In this document: piece after piece, positions 25,693-32,691 of the stretch
Layout of the letters: every line of letters starts with the position of its first letter
Numbering within the stretch: position 1 is the stretch's first letter
Assembly (NCBI RefSeq): GCF_005869225.1
Contig: NZ_SWFP01000004.1
Coordinates: 372,001-436,000, forward strand
Reading direction: 5' to 3'
Length of the DNA stretch: 64,000 bases
Origin: Dyadobacter bucti
GTDB taxonomy: Bacteria > Bacteroidota > Bacteroidia > Cytophagales > Spirosomataceae
The notes under the pieces: generated by a model
The model's database searches: none
Seen by the model: only the letters and a program-made list of their open reading frames with translations
What the model was told of the DNA's origin: nothing
Position numbers and translations under genes: made by a program

Positions 25693-27720
25693 ATGAAAAC
25701 AATTACAATCTTTTCCTTTCTTTTTCTATTCTATACTGTACTGTTCCAGGCTGCCGGTCAGTCTGTTACCCGTCCGGCGGGAGCTTATTCGGGCAGCCGT
25801 GCCCCTTTGCGTTCCAATCCGTACAGTGAACTTCCGCTGGGTGCTATCAAACCGCAGGGGTGGCTGAAGGAAATGCTTGTCAGTCAGAAAAACGGGGCAA
25901 CGGGCAAGCTTGACGAGCTGTACCCATTGGTGATGGGAAAGCGCAACGGCTGGCTGGGCGGAGATGGCGATCAATGGGAGAGGGGGCCGTACTGGATCGA
26001 CGGTTTACTTCCGCTCGCCTACATACTGGACGACCAGGAACTGATCGCCAAAACGAAGCCCTGGGTAGAGTGGGCGATCAGCAGCCAGCAGTCCGACGGA
26101 TATTTCGGCCCGTCGAAAGACTATGGCCGTGAGCCCGGCGTGCAGCGCGACAACAGCCGTGACTGGTGGCCGAAAATGGTGATGCTGAAAATTTTGAAAC
26201 AGTATTATTCGGCTACCGGCGACAAGCGTGTTATTTCACTGATGACCAATTATTTTAAATATCAGCTCAAACAGCTACCCGCAAAACCCCTGGACCACTG
26301 GACGTTCTGGGCCCGCTACCGTGGTGCTGACAACCTGATGATCGTATACTGGCTGTATAACATTACAGGCGACAAGTTTTTACTCGATCTCGGCAACCTG
26401 ATACACACGCAAACTTTTGACTATACCAATGCCTTTTTGAATACGGATTTGTTATCGACCCGGGGCAGCATTCATTGTGTCAATCTGGCGCAGGGCATCA
26501 AAGCACCGCTTATTTATTTTCAGCATCATCCCGATCAAAAATACCTGGATGCAACCAGGAAGGGTTTTGCAGATATCCGGAAATTTAACGGGATGGCACA
26601 TGGGTTGTATGGAGGCGATGAAGCATTGCATGGCAACGATCCCACGCAGGGTTCCGAGTTGTGCTCAGCGGTGGAAATGATGTTTTCGCTGGAAAGTATC
26701 CTGGAAATCACTGGTGACGTAGGTTACGCCGACATGCTCGAAAAAGTAGCATTTAACGCTCTGCCAACGCAGATTTCGGACGACTTCATGACGCGTCAGT
26801 ATTTTCAGCAGGCCAATCAGGTAATGACCACCCGGCATCACCGCAATTTCGACGTTAACCATGGAGGAACCGACCTTTGTACGGGGTTGCTAACCGGATA
26901 TCCGTGCTGTACTTCCAACATGCACCAGGGCTGGCCCAAATTCGTACAGAACCTCTGGTATGCCACTGCCGACAAAGGCATTGCGGCATTGGCGTATTCC
27001 GCCAGCGAAGCAAAGATCAGGCTACCCAGCGGAATTGACGTGGCTGTGAAGGAAGAAACAGCATATCCTTTTGAAGAAACCATCCGGTTTACCATTTCTC
27101 CATCCGCCAAATCAATATTTCCGTTTCATTTGAGGATACCGGAATGGTGCCGCAAAGGATCGATCAAAGTGAACGGCAAACTCTGGCTGGAGCCGGACGG
27201 AAACCAGGTTGTGAAACTCACCCGGGAGTGGGAAAAAGGAGATGTCGTTGAGCTGACCCTGCCGATGCATATTTTCAAAAATACCTGGGTCGAAAATTCT
27301 GTTTCGGTGGAGCGCGGACCACTTACGTATGCTTTGAAAGTAGGGGAGTCTTCCAAAACGGTGCAGAATCAGAAGGACCCGGTAGATTACGGATCAGTCT
27401 ATACCGAACTACGCCCGAGCACTCCCTGGAATTACGGGCTGATCTATACGCCGGACAACAAACTGGAAGAGCAGTATAAATGGGAAGTCGCGAAGCCGGT
27501 TTCCGCTTATCCCTGGAATCCGGAAAACGCGCCTATGCAGATAAAAACCAAAGCCCGGCGGATTCCGTCGTGGGGCCTTTACAATGAAATGGCAGGTCCC
27601 GTACCTTACAGCATTACCTATCAATTGGAAACGGAGGACCAGGAAGAGGACATCGTCCTGATCCCGTATGGCTGCACAAATCTCAGGATATCCCAGTTTC
27701 CCGTGATACCGAAAAAGTAA
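25693..27720 (+). CDS. GH127-like beta-L-arabinofuranosidase (DUF1680)
   Basis: A 675-residue secreted enzyme, signal peptide to about residue 22 ('FQAAGQ'). It starts with the 'LPLGAIKPQGWLKEML' block typical of this family. The zinc/thiol site of GH127 is visible as E322-L-C324 in 'GSELCSAVEMM' and as C405-C406 in 'GYPCCTSNMHQG'; in characterised members a cysteine of this pair acts as nucleophile and the others bind zinc. The helical barrel is followed by beta domains ('FHLRIPEWCRKGSIKVNGK'). GH127 removes beta-L-arabinofuranose, while related families (GH146, GH137-like) act on pectin. It is last in its operon, followed by a terminator. Confidence 0.93.
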   Translation: MKTITIFSFLFLFYTVLFQAAGQSVTRPAGAYSGSRAPLRSNPYSELPLGAIKPQGWLKEMLVSQKNGATGKLDELYPLVMGKRNGWLGGDGDQWERGPYWIDGLLPLAYILDDQELIAKTKPWVEWAISSQQSDGYFGPSKDYGREPGVQRDNSRDWWPKMVMLKILKQYYSATGDKRVISLMTNYFKYQLKQLPAKPLDHWTFWARYRGADNLMIVYWLYNITGDKFLLDLGNLIHTQTFDYTNAFLNTDLLSTRGSIHCVNLAQGIKAPLIYFQHHPDQKYLDATRKGFADIRKFNGMAHGLYGGDEALHGNDPTQGSELCSAVEMMFSLESILEITGDVGYADMLEKVAFNALPTQISDDFMTRQYFQQANQVMTTRHHRNFDVNHGGTDLCTGLLTGYPCCTSNMHQGWPKFVQNLWYATADKGIAALAYSASEAKIRLPSGIDVAVKEETAYPFEETIRFTISPSAKSIFPFHLRIPEWCRKGSIKVNGKLWLEPDGNQVVKLTREWEKGDVVELTLPMHIFKNTWVENSVSVERGPLTYALKVGESSKTVQNQKDPVDYGSVYTELRPSTPWNYGLIYTPDNKLEEQYKWEVAKPVSAYPWNPENAPMQIKTKARRIPSWGLYNEMAGPVPYSITYQLETEDQEEDIVLIPYGCTNLRISQFPVIPKK

Positions 27721-27739
27721 AAGCCAATTCGTAATACCA

Positions 27740-27783
27740 AAAAAGGTCGAATCAGAGATCAAAGTCTTGGATTCGACGTTTTT
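27740..27783 (+). terminator. terminator after the GH127-like gene
   Basis: Perfect 8-base inverted repeat GTCGAATC / GATTCGAC (27746-27753 and 27770-27777) with a 16-base loop, preceded by a run of A and followed by GTTTTT. It closes the PUL operon. Confidence 0.7.
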
Positions 27784-27880
27784 ATGTAGTTTAAATTATT
27801 CTTTCCAAAACATTTGGAGGTAAAAAATCATTATAAATCCCTTCGGCATGATACCCGTCAAACGAAATTTTTTGGGGTAA

Positions 27881-28171
27881 TTAATTTCTCTTGCCCGGAT
27901 TTCCATCACGTATAGTTGCTACCGTTTTGATCTTTACTACGGCCCCCATCATGCCCACCATGCCGCTACGGATGCTGACGGGATCGGGATTGTCAACGGG
28001 AACTAGGGAAACATGTTTTTTATCTGGGATATGATCTTTGAACCAGCTAAAATGACGGGGGAATTTTCAGAGCATATTGGCCTGGAAGGCTATCAAGAGG
28101 AACCGTGGTAGGTGCAATTAGGCTATCCGTTGTTCAGGTCGAAGGATCAACGTAGTGAACTGTCTCAATAA
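27881..28171 (+). pseudogene. decayed sterol desaturase/fatty acid hydroxylase family gene, C-terminal remnant
   Basis: One frame reads as the C-terminus of an FA_hydroxylase-family protein: a third histidine box-like 'HHAHHAATDADG', then 'VNGN*GNMFFIWDMIF' and 'HIGLEGYQEEPW*VQL' ending at TAA 28169-28171. In the family these read NYGN..IIWD and a Trp-Tyr pair, so both internal TAG stops (28004-28006, 28109-28111) replace tyrosine codons. The frame is closed upstream by TAA at 27878-27880 and there is no N-terminal two-thirds. Family members are di-iron membrane enzymes that hydroxylate or desaturate lipids; this copy cannot be functional. Confidence 0.7.
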
Positions 28172-28293
28172 TTTCGGACAATAACATCGTACAAGTTATT
28201 GATTTTTAATTATTTACATTGGTTTGTAAAATTTAATGATACAAATTTTTTAATTTACTATCCTACAAAGTCTATATACTATATAAAAATTAA
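28172..28293. other. AT-rich intergenic DNA
   Basis: Very AT-rich stretch between the desaturase remnant and the promoter of the TonB receptor. Nothing coding is supported; it contains many short T and A runs and may be an upstream promoter region. Confidence 0.4.
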
Positions 28294-28301
28294 TACCTTT
28301 G
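28294..28301 (+). promoter_or_regulatory. candidate -7 element for the leader ORF and TonB receptor gene
   Basis: TACCTTTG matches TAnnTTTG and equals the box upstream of the EamA gene. The expected -33 TTTG is not evident. A transcript starting near 28307 would have a leader of about 175 bases before the receptor ATG at 28482. Confidence 0.5.
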
Positions 28302-28327
28302 TTTTCGTGTTAACAAAAACTCTTCTG

Positions 28328-28426
28328 ATGAAAACATTTTTCCTACTTACCAAGCTCCGTTGTTGCCATTACCTTATTGTAAAAGAACCAACTCTTGGGC
28401 ATGAGCCATGGTCATGTAGGAATTGA
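28328..28426 (+). CDS. possible 32-residue Cys-rich leader peptide
   Basis: The first ATG after the predicted transcription start opens a 32-codon frame with a CCH motif in the middle ('KLRCCHYLIVKEP') and a third Cys near the end ('WSCRN'). It lies 55 bases before the TonB receptor gene on the same predicted transcript. In other phyla, short Cys-containing upstream ORFs act as leader peptides for sulfur-related genes, so a regulatory role is possible. The longer frame reaching back to 28199 runs through the promoter and is unlikely. No homologue is recognised. Confidence 0.4.
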   Translation: MKTFFLLTKLRCCHYLIVKEPTLGHEPWSCRN

Positions 28427-28481
28427 AATATTCTTCGGTCACCAATAATTAAAAAACATAGAAACCACCAACTGTTATAGC

Positions 28482-31046
28482 ATGAAACAATTTTTGAAAT
28501 CGACTTTTTTAATAGCTGCACTCTTTTTCCCTTTATTTCTGTCCGCCCAGGACAGCCCCACTATTAATGCAACCGTTACCGGTAAGGTACTGGACGCTGC
28601 TACCAATGAAGCACTGGTCGGTGCAACGGTGACAATTAGAGGAACAACCAATGGAGACGTTACAGATGCAAACGGGGAATTCAGCCTGGTTACCGGCCAG
28701 AAGTTACCGTTCACGCTTATCGTAACTTATGTAGGTTATCTTAAAAAAGAAGTCCTGATTAACGAAAGCAAGGTTGAGATCAAACTCGACGTAAATAATA
28801 CACAACTGGAAGATGTAGTGATTTCCTCACGTCGCCGTCAGGAATCCGCTCAGGAAGTACCCATCCCGATTTCCGTTATTGGCGGGACCAGGGCCGAAGA
28901 TGCCGGTGCGTTTAATGTGAACCGGCTGAAGGAATTGGTACCTACTGTGCAATTGTATGCTTCCAATGCCAGAAATACAACGCTTAACATTCGCGGATTG
29001 GGCTCAACCTACGGATTAACCAACGATGGAGTTGACCCTGGTGTGGGCTTTTATGTGGACGGTGTTTACTATGCACGTCCTGCGGCCACTGCACTCGATT
29101 TTATTGACATCGAACGTGTTGAAGTACTGCGCGGGCCACAGGGAACGCTTTTTGGAAAAAACACAACTGCGGGTGCCTTCAACATCACTACACGCGCTGC
29201 CAGCTTTACCCCCGGCGCCAACTTTGAGCTGAGCTATGGTAATTTGGGTTTTGTACAGGCCAAAGCGTCCCTCACCGGACCGATCAGCAAAAAACTGGCC
29301 GCGCGCGTTTCCTTTACAGGTACCCAGCGTAACGGTACTTTTTTTAATGCTCATACGCAATTGCCGATCAACGACATTAATAACATCGGTGTAAGAGGGC
29401 AGATACTGTATGCACCCAGCGAAAAAGTAAATATCACCGTGATCGGGGATATTTCGGATCAGAAACCTACCGGCTACGGCTGGCCGGTGGCTGGGGTAGT
29501 AACTACCAAAAGAGCCGATTACAGGCAGTTCAACAACATTATCGCTGATTTGGGATATACACTTCCTTATAAAAGTGCATTTGACCGTGTACTGGATCTT
29601 GATACACCTTCGAAAGCTGATAACCAATTGGGAGGTGTTTCGGTAAACGCCGATATTAAAATAGGCAACGGAACACTGACTTCTACATCTGCGTGGCGTT
29701 ACTGGAAATGGACACCTCTGAACGACAGGGATTACATTGGATTGCCGGTATTTACGATTTCGTCGGGTAACTCCAAGCACGATCAGTGGTCACAGGAAAT
29801 ACGCTACTCCGGGAAAATATCACCCAAATTGAGCGGTGTAGTAGGTGTGTTCGGCCTTTGGCAGGACCTGACATCCGATCCGGTACAAACCGAAGAAGCG
29901 GGTTCGGCCCAATGGCGGTTTGCACAAAGCTCAACCAGTCCGCTTTGGAAAACTCCGGGTCTGTTTGACAATTTCGGTATACGCACTACAAACGAGATCA
30001 AGAGCACGAGTTTGGCAGTATTCGCGCAGGCCGACTGGGCTGTCACAAGCAAGATCCACGTGTTGCCGGGGATACGTTACAACTACGACAAAAAAGTTGT
30101 TGATTACAACCGGGTGGCTTATGGAGGATTGCAGACAACGGACCCCGCATTGGTGGCTTTGAAAAACGGGGTATACAGTAATCAAGCTTTTAACACGGAT
30201 TATGCGGAGGGAAATTTCTCAGGGCAGTTGTCTGTGCAATATAAACCCAGCAGCAGTTTTAATGCCTATGCTACTTATTCCATTGGTTACAAGCCAATTG
30301 GTGTGAATGTAGGTGGTTTGCCAACAGCAAACGGACAGATTTTGCTCGACCTTGCCAATGTGAAACCTGAATACGTGGATCACAAAGAATTTGGTATCAA
30401 AACCAAACCGTCACGGAATTCCGTATTGAACCTGACTTTCTTCCGCTCTGATATCGACGATTACCAAACCCAGGTGCAAACTCCTGAACCTGGTGTAAAC
30501 AGGGGATATCTGGCCAATGCAGAAAAAGTACGGGTACAGGGAGCGGAAGTAGATGGTAACATCCGGTTTGGTGCACTCACGCTGAACGCTGCGGTTGCTT
30601 ACACTGATGGTAAGTATGTCCGTTTCGCCAATGCACCGGTACCCTTGGAAGAAGTAGGAGGACCTCAGGCTTTCAAGGATGTGTCCGGAGGAAGGCTGCC
30701 GGGTATCTCCAAATGGTCGGGATCAATAGGTGGCGAGGTTGTTGTGAAAGGAACCTTTATAGGCCTGAAAGGAAATTACTTCCTGGGTGTTGATGAATTT
30801 TTACGGTCGGAATTCTCGTCAAGTCCTTCACCATCCCAATATCTGAATATCGATGGGTATGGACTTACCAATGCACGGGCGGGTTTCAGGGCATCTAATG
30901 GAATTTCGTTCTTCTTCTGGGGCAGAAACGTCTTCAACAAGAATTACTACGAGCAACTATTGGCTGCTCCGGGGAGCTACGGACAATATGCAGGGATCGT
31001 TGGCGACCAGCGTACCTATGGCGTAACTTTGAGATATACGTATTGA
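28482..31046 (+). CDS. TonB-dependent outer-membrane receptor (not SusC type)
   Basis: An 854-residue receptor with signal peptide to about residue 22 ('LFLSAQ'), a CarboxypepD_reg-like domain at about 30-110 ('VTGKVLDAATNEALVGATVTIRG'), a plug ('QEVPIPISVIGG', 'LNIRGLGS', 'VEVLRGPQGTLFGKNTTAG') and a 22-strand barrel ending '...GVTLRYTY'. The plug has the classic TonB-receptor wording of siderophore, vitamin or aromatic-compound receptors and lacks the SusC 'VVVGYGTQKR' signature. There is no SusD partner and no STN domain, so neither glycan capture nor sigma signalling is expected. Strong terminator downstream; monocistronic. Ligand unknown; the Cys-rich leader suggests a sulfur link, as a guess. 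Confidence 0.95.
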   Translation: MKQFLKSTFLIAALFFPLFLSAQDSPTINATVTGKVLDAATNEALVGATVTIRGTTNGDVTDANGEFSLVTGQKLPFTLIVTYVGYLKKEVLINESKVEIKLDVNNTQLEDVVISSRRRQESAQEVPIPISVIGGTRAEDAGAFNVNRLKELVPTVQLYASNARNTTLNIRGLGSTYGLTNDGVDPGVGFYVDGVYYARPAATALDFIDIERVEVLRGPQGTLFGKNTTAGAFNITTRAASFTPGANFELSYGNLGFVQAKASLTGPISKKLAARVSFTGTQRNGTFFNAHTQLPINDINNIGVRGQILYAPSEKVNITVIGDISDQKPTGYGWPVAGVVTTKRADYRQFNNIIADLGYTLPYKSAFDRVLDLDTPSKADNQLGGVSVNADIKIGNGTLTSTSAWRYWKWTPLNDRDYIGLPVFTISSGNSKHDQWSQEIRYSGKISPKLSGVVGVFGLWQDLTSDPVQTEEAGSAQWRFAQSSTSPLWKTPGLFDNFGIRTTNEIKSTSLAVFAQADWAVTSKIHVLPGIRYNYDKKVVDYNRVAYGGLQTTDPALVALKNGVYSNQAFNTDYAEGNFSGQLSVQYKPSSSFNAYATYSIGYKPIGVNVGGLPTANGQILLDLANVKPEYVDHKEFGIKTKPSRNSVLNLTFFRSDIDDYQTQVQTPEPGVNRGYLANAEKVRVQGAEVDGNIRFGALTLNAAVAYTDGKYVRFANAPVPLEEVGGPQAFKDVSGGRLPGISKWSGSIGGEVVVKGTFIGLKGNYFLGVDEFLRSEFSSSPSPSQYLNIDGYGLTNARAGFRASNGISFFFWGRNVFNKNYYEQLLAAPGSYGQYAGIVGDQRTYGVTLRYTY

Positions 31047-31103
31047 TATTCAGGTTGTGAAAGTGGCGAAAGCCGATTTTCACAAAAGCAATCGATGGAT
31101 TAT

Positions 31104-31138
31104 AAAAAGAGCTGCGAACACGTTTCGCAGCTCTTTTT
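31104..31138 (+). terminator. strong terminator after the TonB receptor gene
   Basis: Perfect 15-base stem (31104-31118 with 31124-31138) and 5-base loop; the right arm ends in CTCTTTTT and the left starts AAAAAGAG, so it can work on both strands. Confidence 0.88.
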
Positions 31139-31151
31139 GTACCCATATACC

Positions 31152-31241
31152 GTCCCGCTGGGACTTGTCAATCTCATACGAACGGCGCTATCAATATTTG
31201 GTCCCGACGGGACCGTGGCATGTCCTGACCCTGACGGGTCA
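31152..31241. repeat. cluster of three short GC-rich palindromes
   Basis: Three hairpins with 3-4 base loops lie at 31152-31164 (GTCCC-GCT-GGGAC), 31200-31214 (GGTCCC-GAC-GGGACC) and 31226-31241 (TGACCC-TGAC-GGGTCA). All share a (G)TCCC/GGGAC-type core, and the first two arms are nearly the same. They look like a family of interspersed intergenic repeats; a cluster of the same design is at 45122. No gene is seen in 31139-31312. Confidence 0.65.
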
Positions 31242-31312
31242 CATAACGTTGCCCAATGATGTGTTTTTGGAATAGCATGAACCCGCATCATTAACATTGA
31301 AACATCCGGCCG

Positions 31313-32443
31313 TTATTCAATCATATTGGCCGGAAGCTTTTCCGCCAAAAAGAGATACTGCTTTGGAAAATGATGCTGCCAGATATTGGGATTGTCAGGA
31401 CTGTTGTTAAATTCTTTGAAATACGCCTCATCCGCGTGCAGGACAATGGTTTTACCCGTTCTTACGTAATAGTTACTATTATAAAAAGCCGGGACGTTAA
31501 AGCCGGGGATCTGCTTTTTTACGGCTTTTGAAACCATTTTACCCAGAAATTTCTGGTAGTTCCTTCTGGCCCGTTTGCTGGGTTTGCTCATTCTGTTGTA
31601 GACATGCTTTAAGGCCAGGTTCTTTGGGAATTTTTGTTTCCTGATCATCGCCTTCGCTCCACGGAAGGGATTCACAGCTGTGAAATCATCGACTGTCTGA
31701 ACGGAAAACGGCACGTCGGGCACCCAGTCTGCCGTGTTGACAACATTGTATCCCCAGCCGCCCTTTGTCATGTTCTCATAGTCGTAGGCATAGTACAGAT
31801 TACCCGGTTTAGGACCAGCACTGCAATAGGTTTTGAAACGGATATCTTCCGGTAATTTTTTGTCAGACTTAAGATTTTCCAGGTAAGAATTGAGCATGAA
31901 TGTGATCCCGCCACCCTGGCTATGACCGGTCAGAATGAAGTCTTTAATTCCTGATTTATAGCAAGAGTCGATTTTATGTTCAATGGTTTTGGACAGATAC
32001 GCCATAGCTACAAACCATCCGACATGCACAGCCGCATTAGGGTTATTCGACAAATTGTAGGTAAACTTAAAATCCTTGTCCAGCTGCAGCTCGCCTTTTG
32101 CCGGTATCATAGCCGCATATAAGTTTGCTAAAAAGCTCGCGCCGGTAGCAATGCTGCCTTGCACGGCGATCATGGCTACTCTTTGATCTTTGTGTACCCA
32201 CAAATCCCAGATATTATCAAAGGCCACAACGGGCGAGCGGTAGACGAACCTGAAGTTTTCCGGTTCCGGAATGGTGGTGATTTCGGCCCATTTATTAAGT
32301 GCAATGTGCGCTTTCTGGTTGATTTTTAATGTCTCCAGATATTCTTGTTTATTGAAACCAGGTTTTAAGACCTGGGCGCTGATCGCCTGAGAGCGTAGGA
32401 TCAGTATCACTAAAAATGGGAAGTAGAAAACCTTTGCTGACAT
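31313..32443 (-). CDS. secreted class 3 lipase-like alpha/beta hydrolase
   Basis: The ATG at 32443 gives a 376-residue protein with a signal peptide ('FPFLVILILRSQAISAQ'). The frame is open to 32584, but those 47 extra residues are not signal-like and overlap a regulatory region for the opposite gene. The nucleophile elbow is 'LTGHSQGGGI' (Ser about residue 173), preceded by 'VAMIAVQGS' (oxyanion region) and followed by 'CSAGPKPGNLYYA' and 'NTADWVPDVPF', matching the Asp region of class 3 lipases. The C-terminal His is probably in 'ALKHVYN' or later. It likely hydrolyses acylglycerols or other esters in the periplasm or outside. Confidence 0.85.
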   Translation of the reverse strand: MSAKVFYFPFLVILILRSQAISAQVLKPGFNKQEYLETLKINQKAHIALNKWAEITTIPEPENFRFVYRSPVVAFDNIWDLWVHKDQRVAMIAVQGSIATGASFLANLYAAMIPAKGELQLDKDFKFTYNLSNNPNAAVHVGWFVAMAYLSKTIEHKIDSCYKSGIKDFILTGHSQGGGITFMLNSYLENLKSDKKLPEDIRFKTYCSAGPKPGNLYYAYDYENMTKGGWGYNVVNTADWVPDVPFSVQTVDDFTAVNPFRGAKAMIRKQKFPKNLALKHVYNRMSKPSKRARRNYQKFLGKMVSKAVKKQIPGFNVPAFYNSNYYVRTGKTIVLHADEAYFKEFNNSPDNPNIWQHHFPKQYLFLAEKLPANMIE

Positions 32444-32561
32444 ATTTCCGGATTTGCTGGTGAACAATACCTTGGTTTGGCAGTCACTTAACGGGTAGTG
32501 ACTTTTTCTGATTGCAATATCGCATAAAAAGCAATCTGGCAACCCCGGGAGCGGACAGTTT

Positions 32562-32577
32562 TGTACGATATCGGACA
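32562..32577. promoter_or_regulatory. near-palindromic candidate activator site
   Basis: TGTACG-ATAT-CGGACA is an inverted repeat with one mismatch, 53 bases before a sigma-54-like promoter at 32630. A half site of the same word (CGGACAGTT) lies directly upstream at 32552-32560. The placement fits an enhancer site for an NtrC-type activator. Confidence 0.4.
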
Positions 32578-32629
32578 GTTCCATTTTCGTACTTCTTCAT
32601 TTTTCCTTGTAAAAATGGATTTTCAGTTT

Positions 32630-32645
32630 TGGCATAGCGTTTGAT
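32630..32645 (+). promoter_or_regulatory. candidate sigma-54 promoter of the FtsX/MacB permease gene
   Basis: TGGCATA-GCGT-TTGAT matches the -24/-12 consensus TGGCAYR-N4-TTGCW in sequence and spacing, except A for C in the -12 GC. Transcription would start near 32657, about 35 bases before the start codon at 32692. Confidence 0.45.
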
Positions 32646-32691
32646 GACGTATAGCGTGCTACTTCAGTTACATTTTCATATATATCCTTTT

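Noticed and set aside
27895..28070. Minus-strand open frame with protein-like sequence in the desaturase remnant
   Set aside because: It looked coding at first, but the plus strand reads clear FA_hydroxylase words, so the minus frame is its shadow.
28199..28327. Upstream half of a 75-codon frame before the TonB receptor
   Set aside because: It is AT-driven (rich in Phe, Ile, Tyr, Asn), spans the promoter box, and has no coding character; only the part from 28328 is kept as a possible leader.
29016..29780. Minus-strand frame of 254 codons inside the TonB receptor
   Set aside because: It is antisense to strong plug and barrel motifs and lacks any protein family signal.
32444..32584. N-terminal extension of the lipase frame
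   Set aside because: The 47 extra residues precede a perfect signal peptide, are Cys-rich and unlike a secreted start, and overlap the candidate activator site of the opposite gene.
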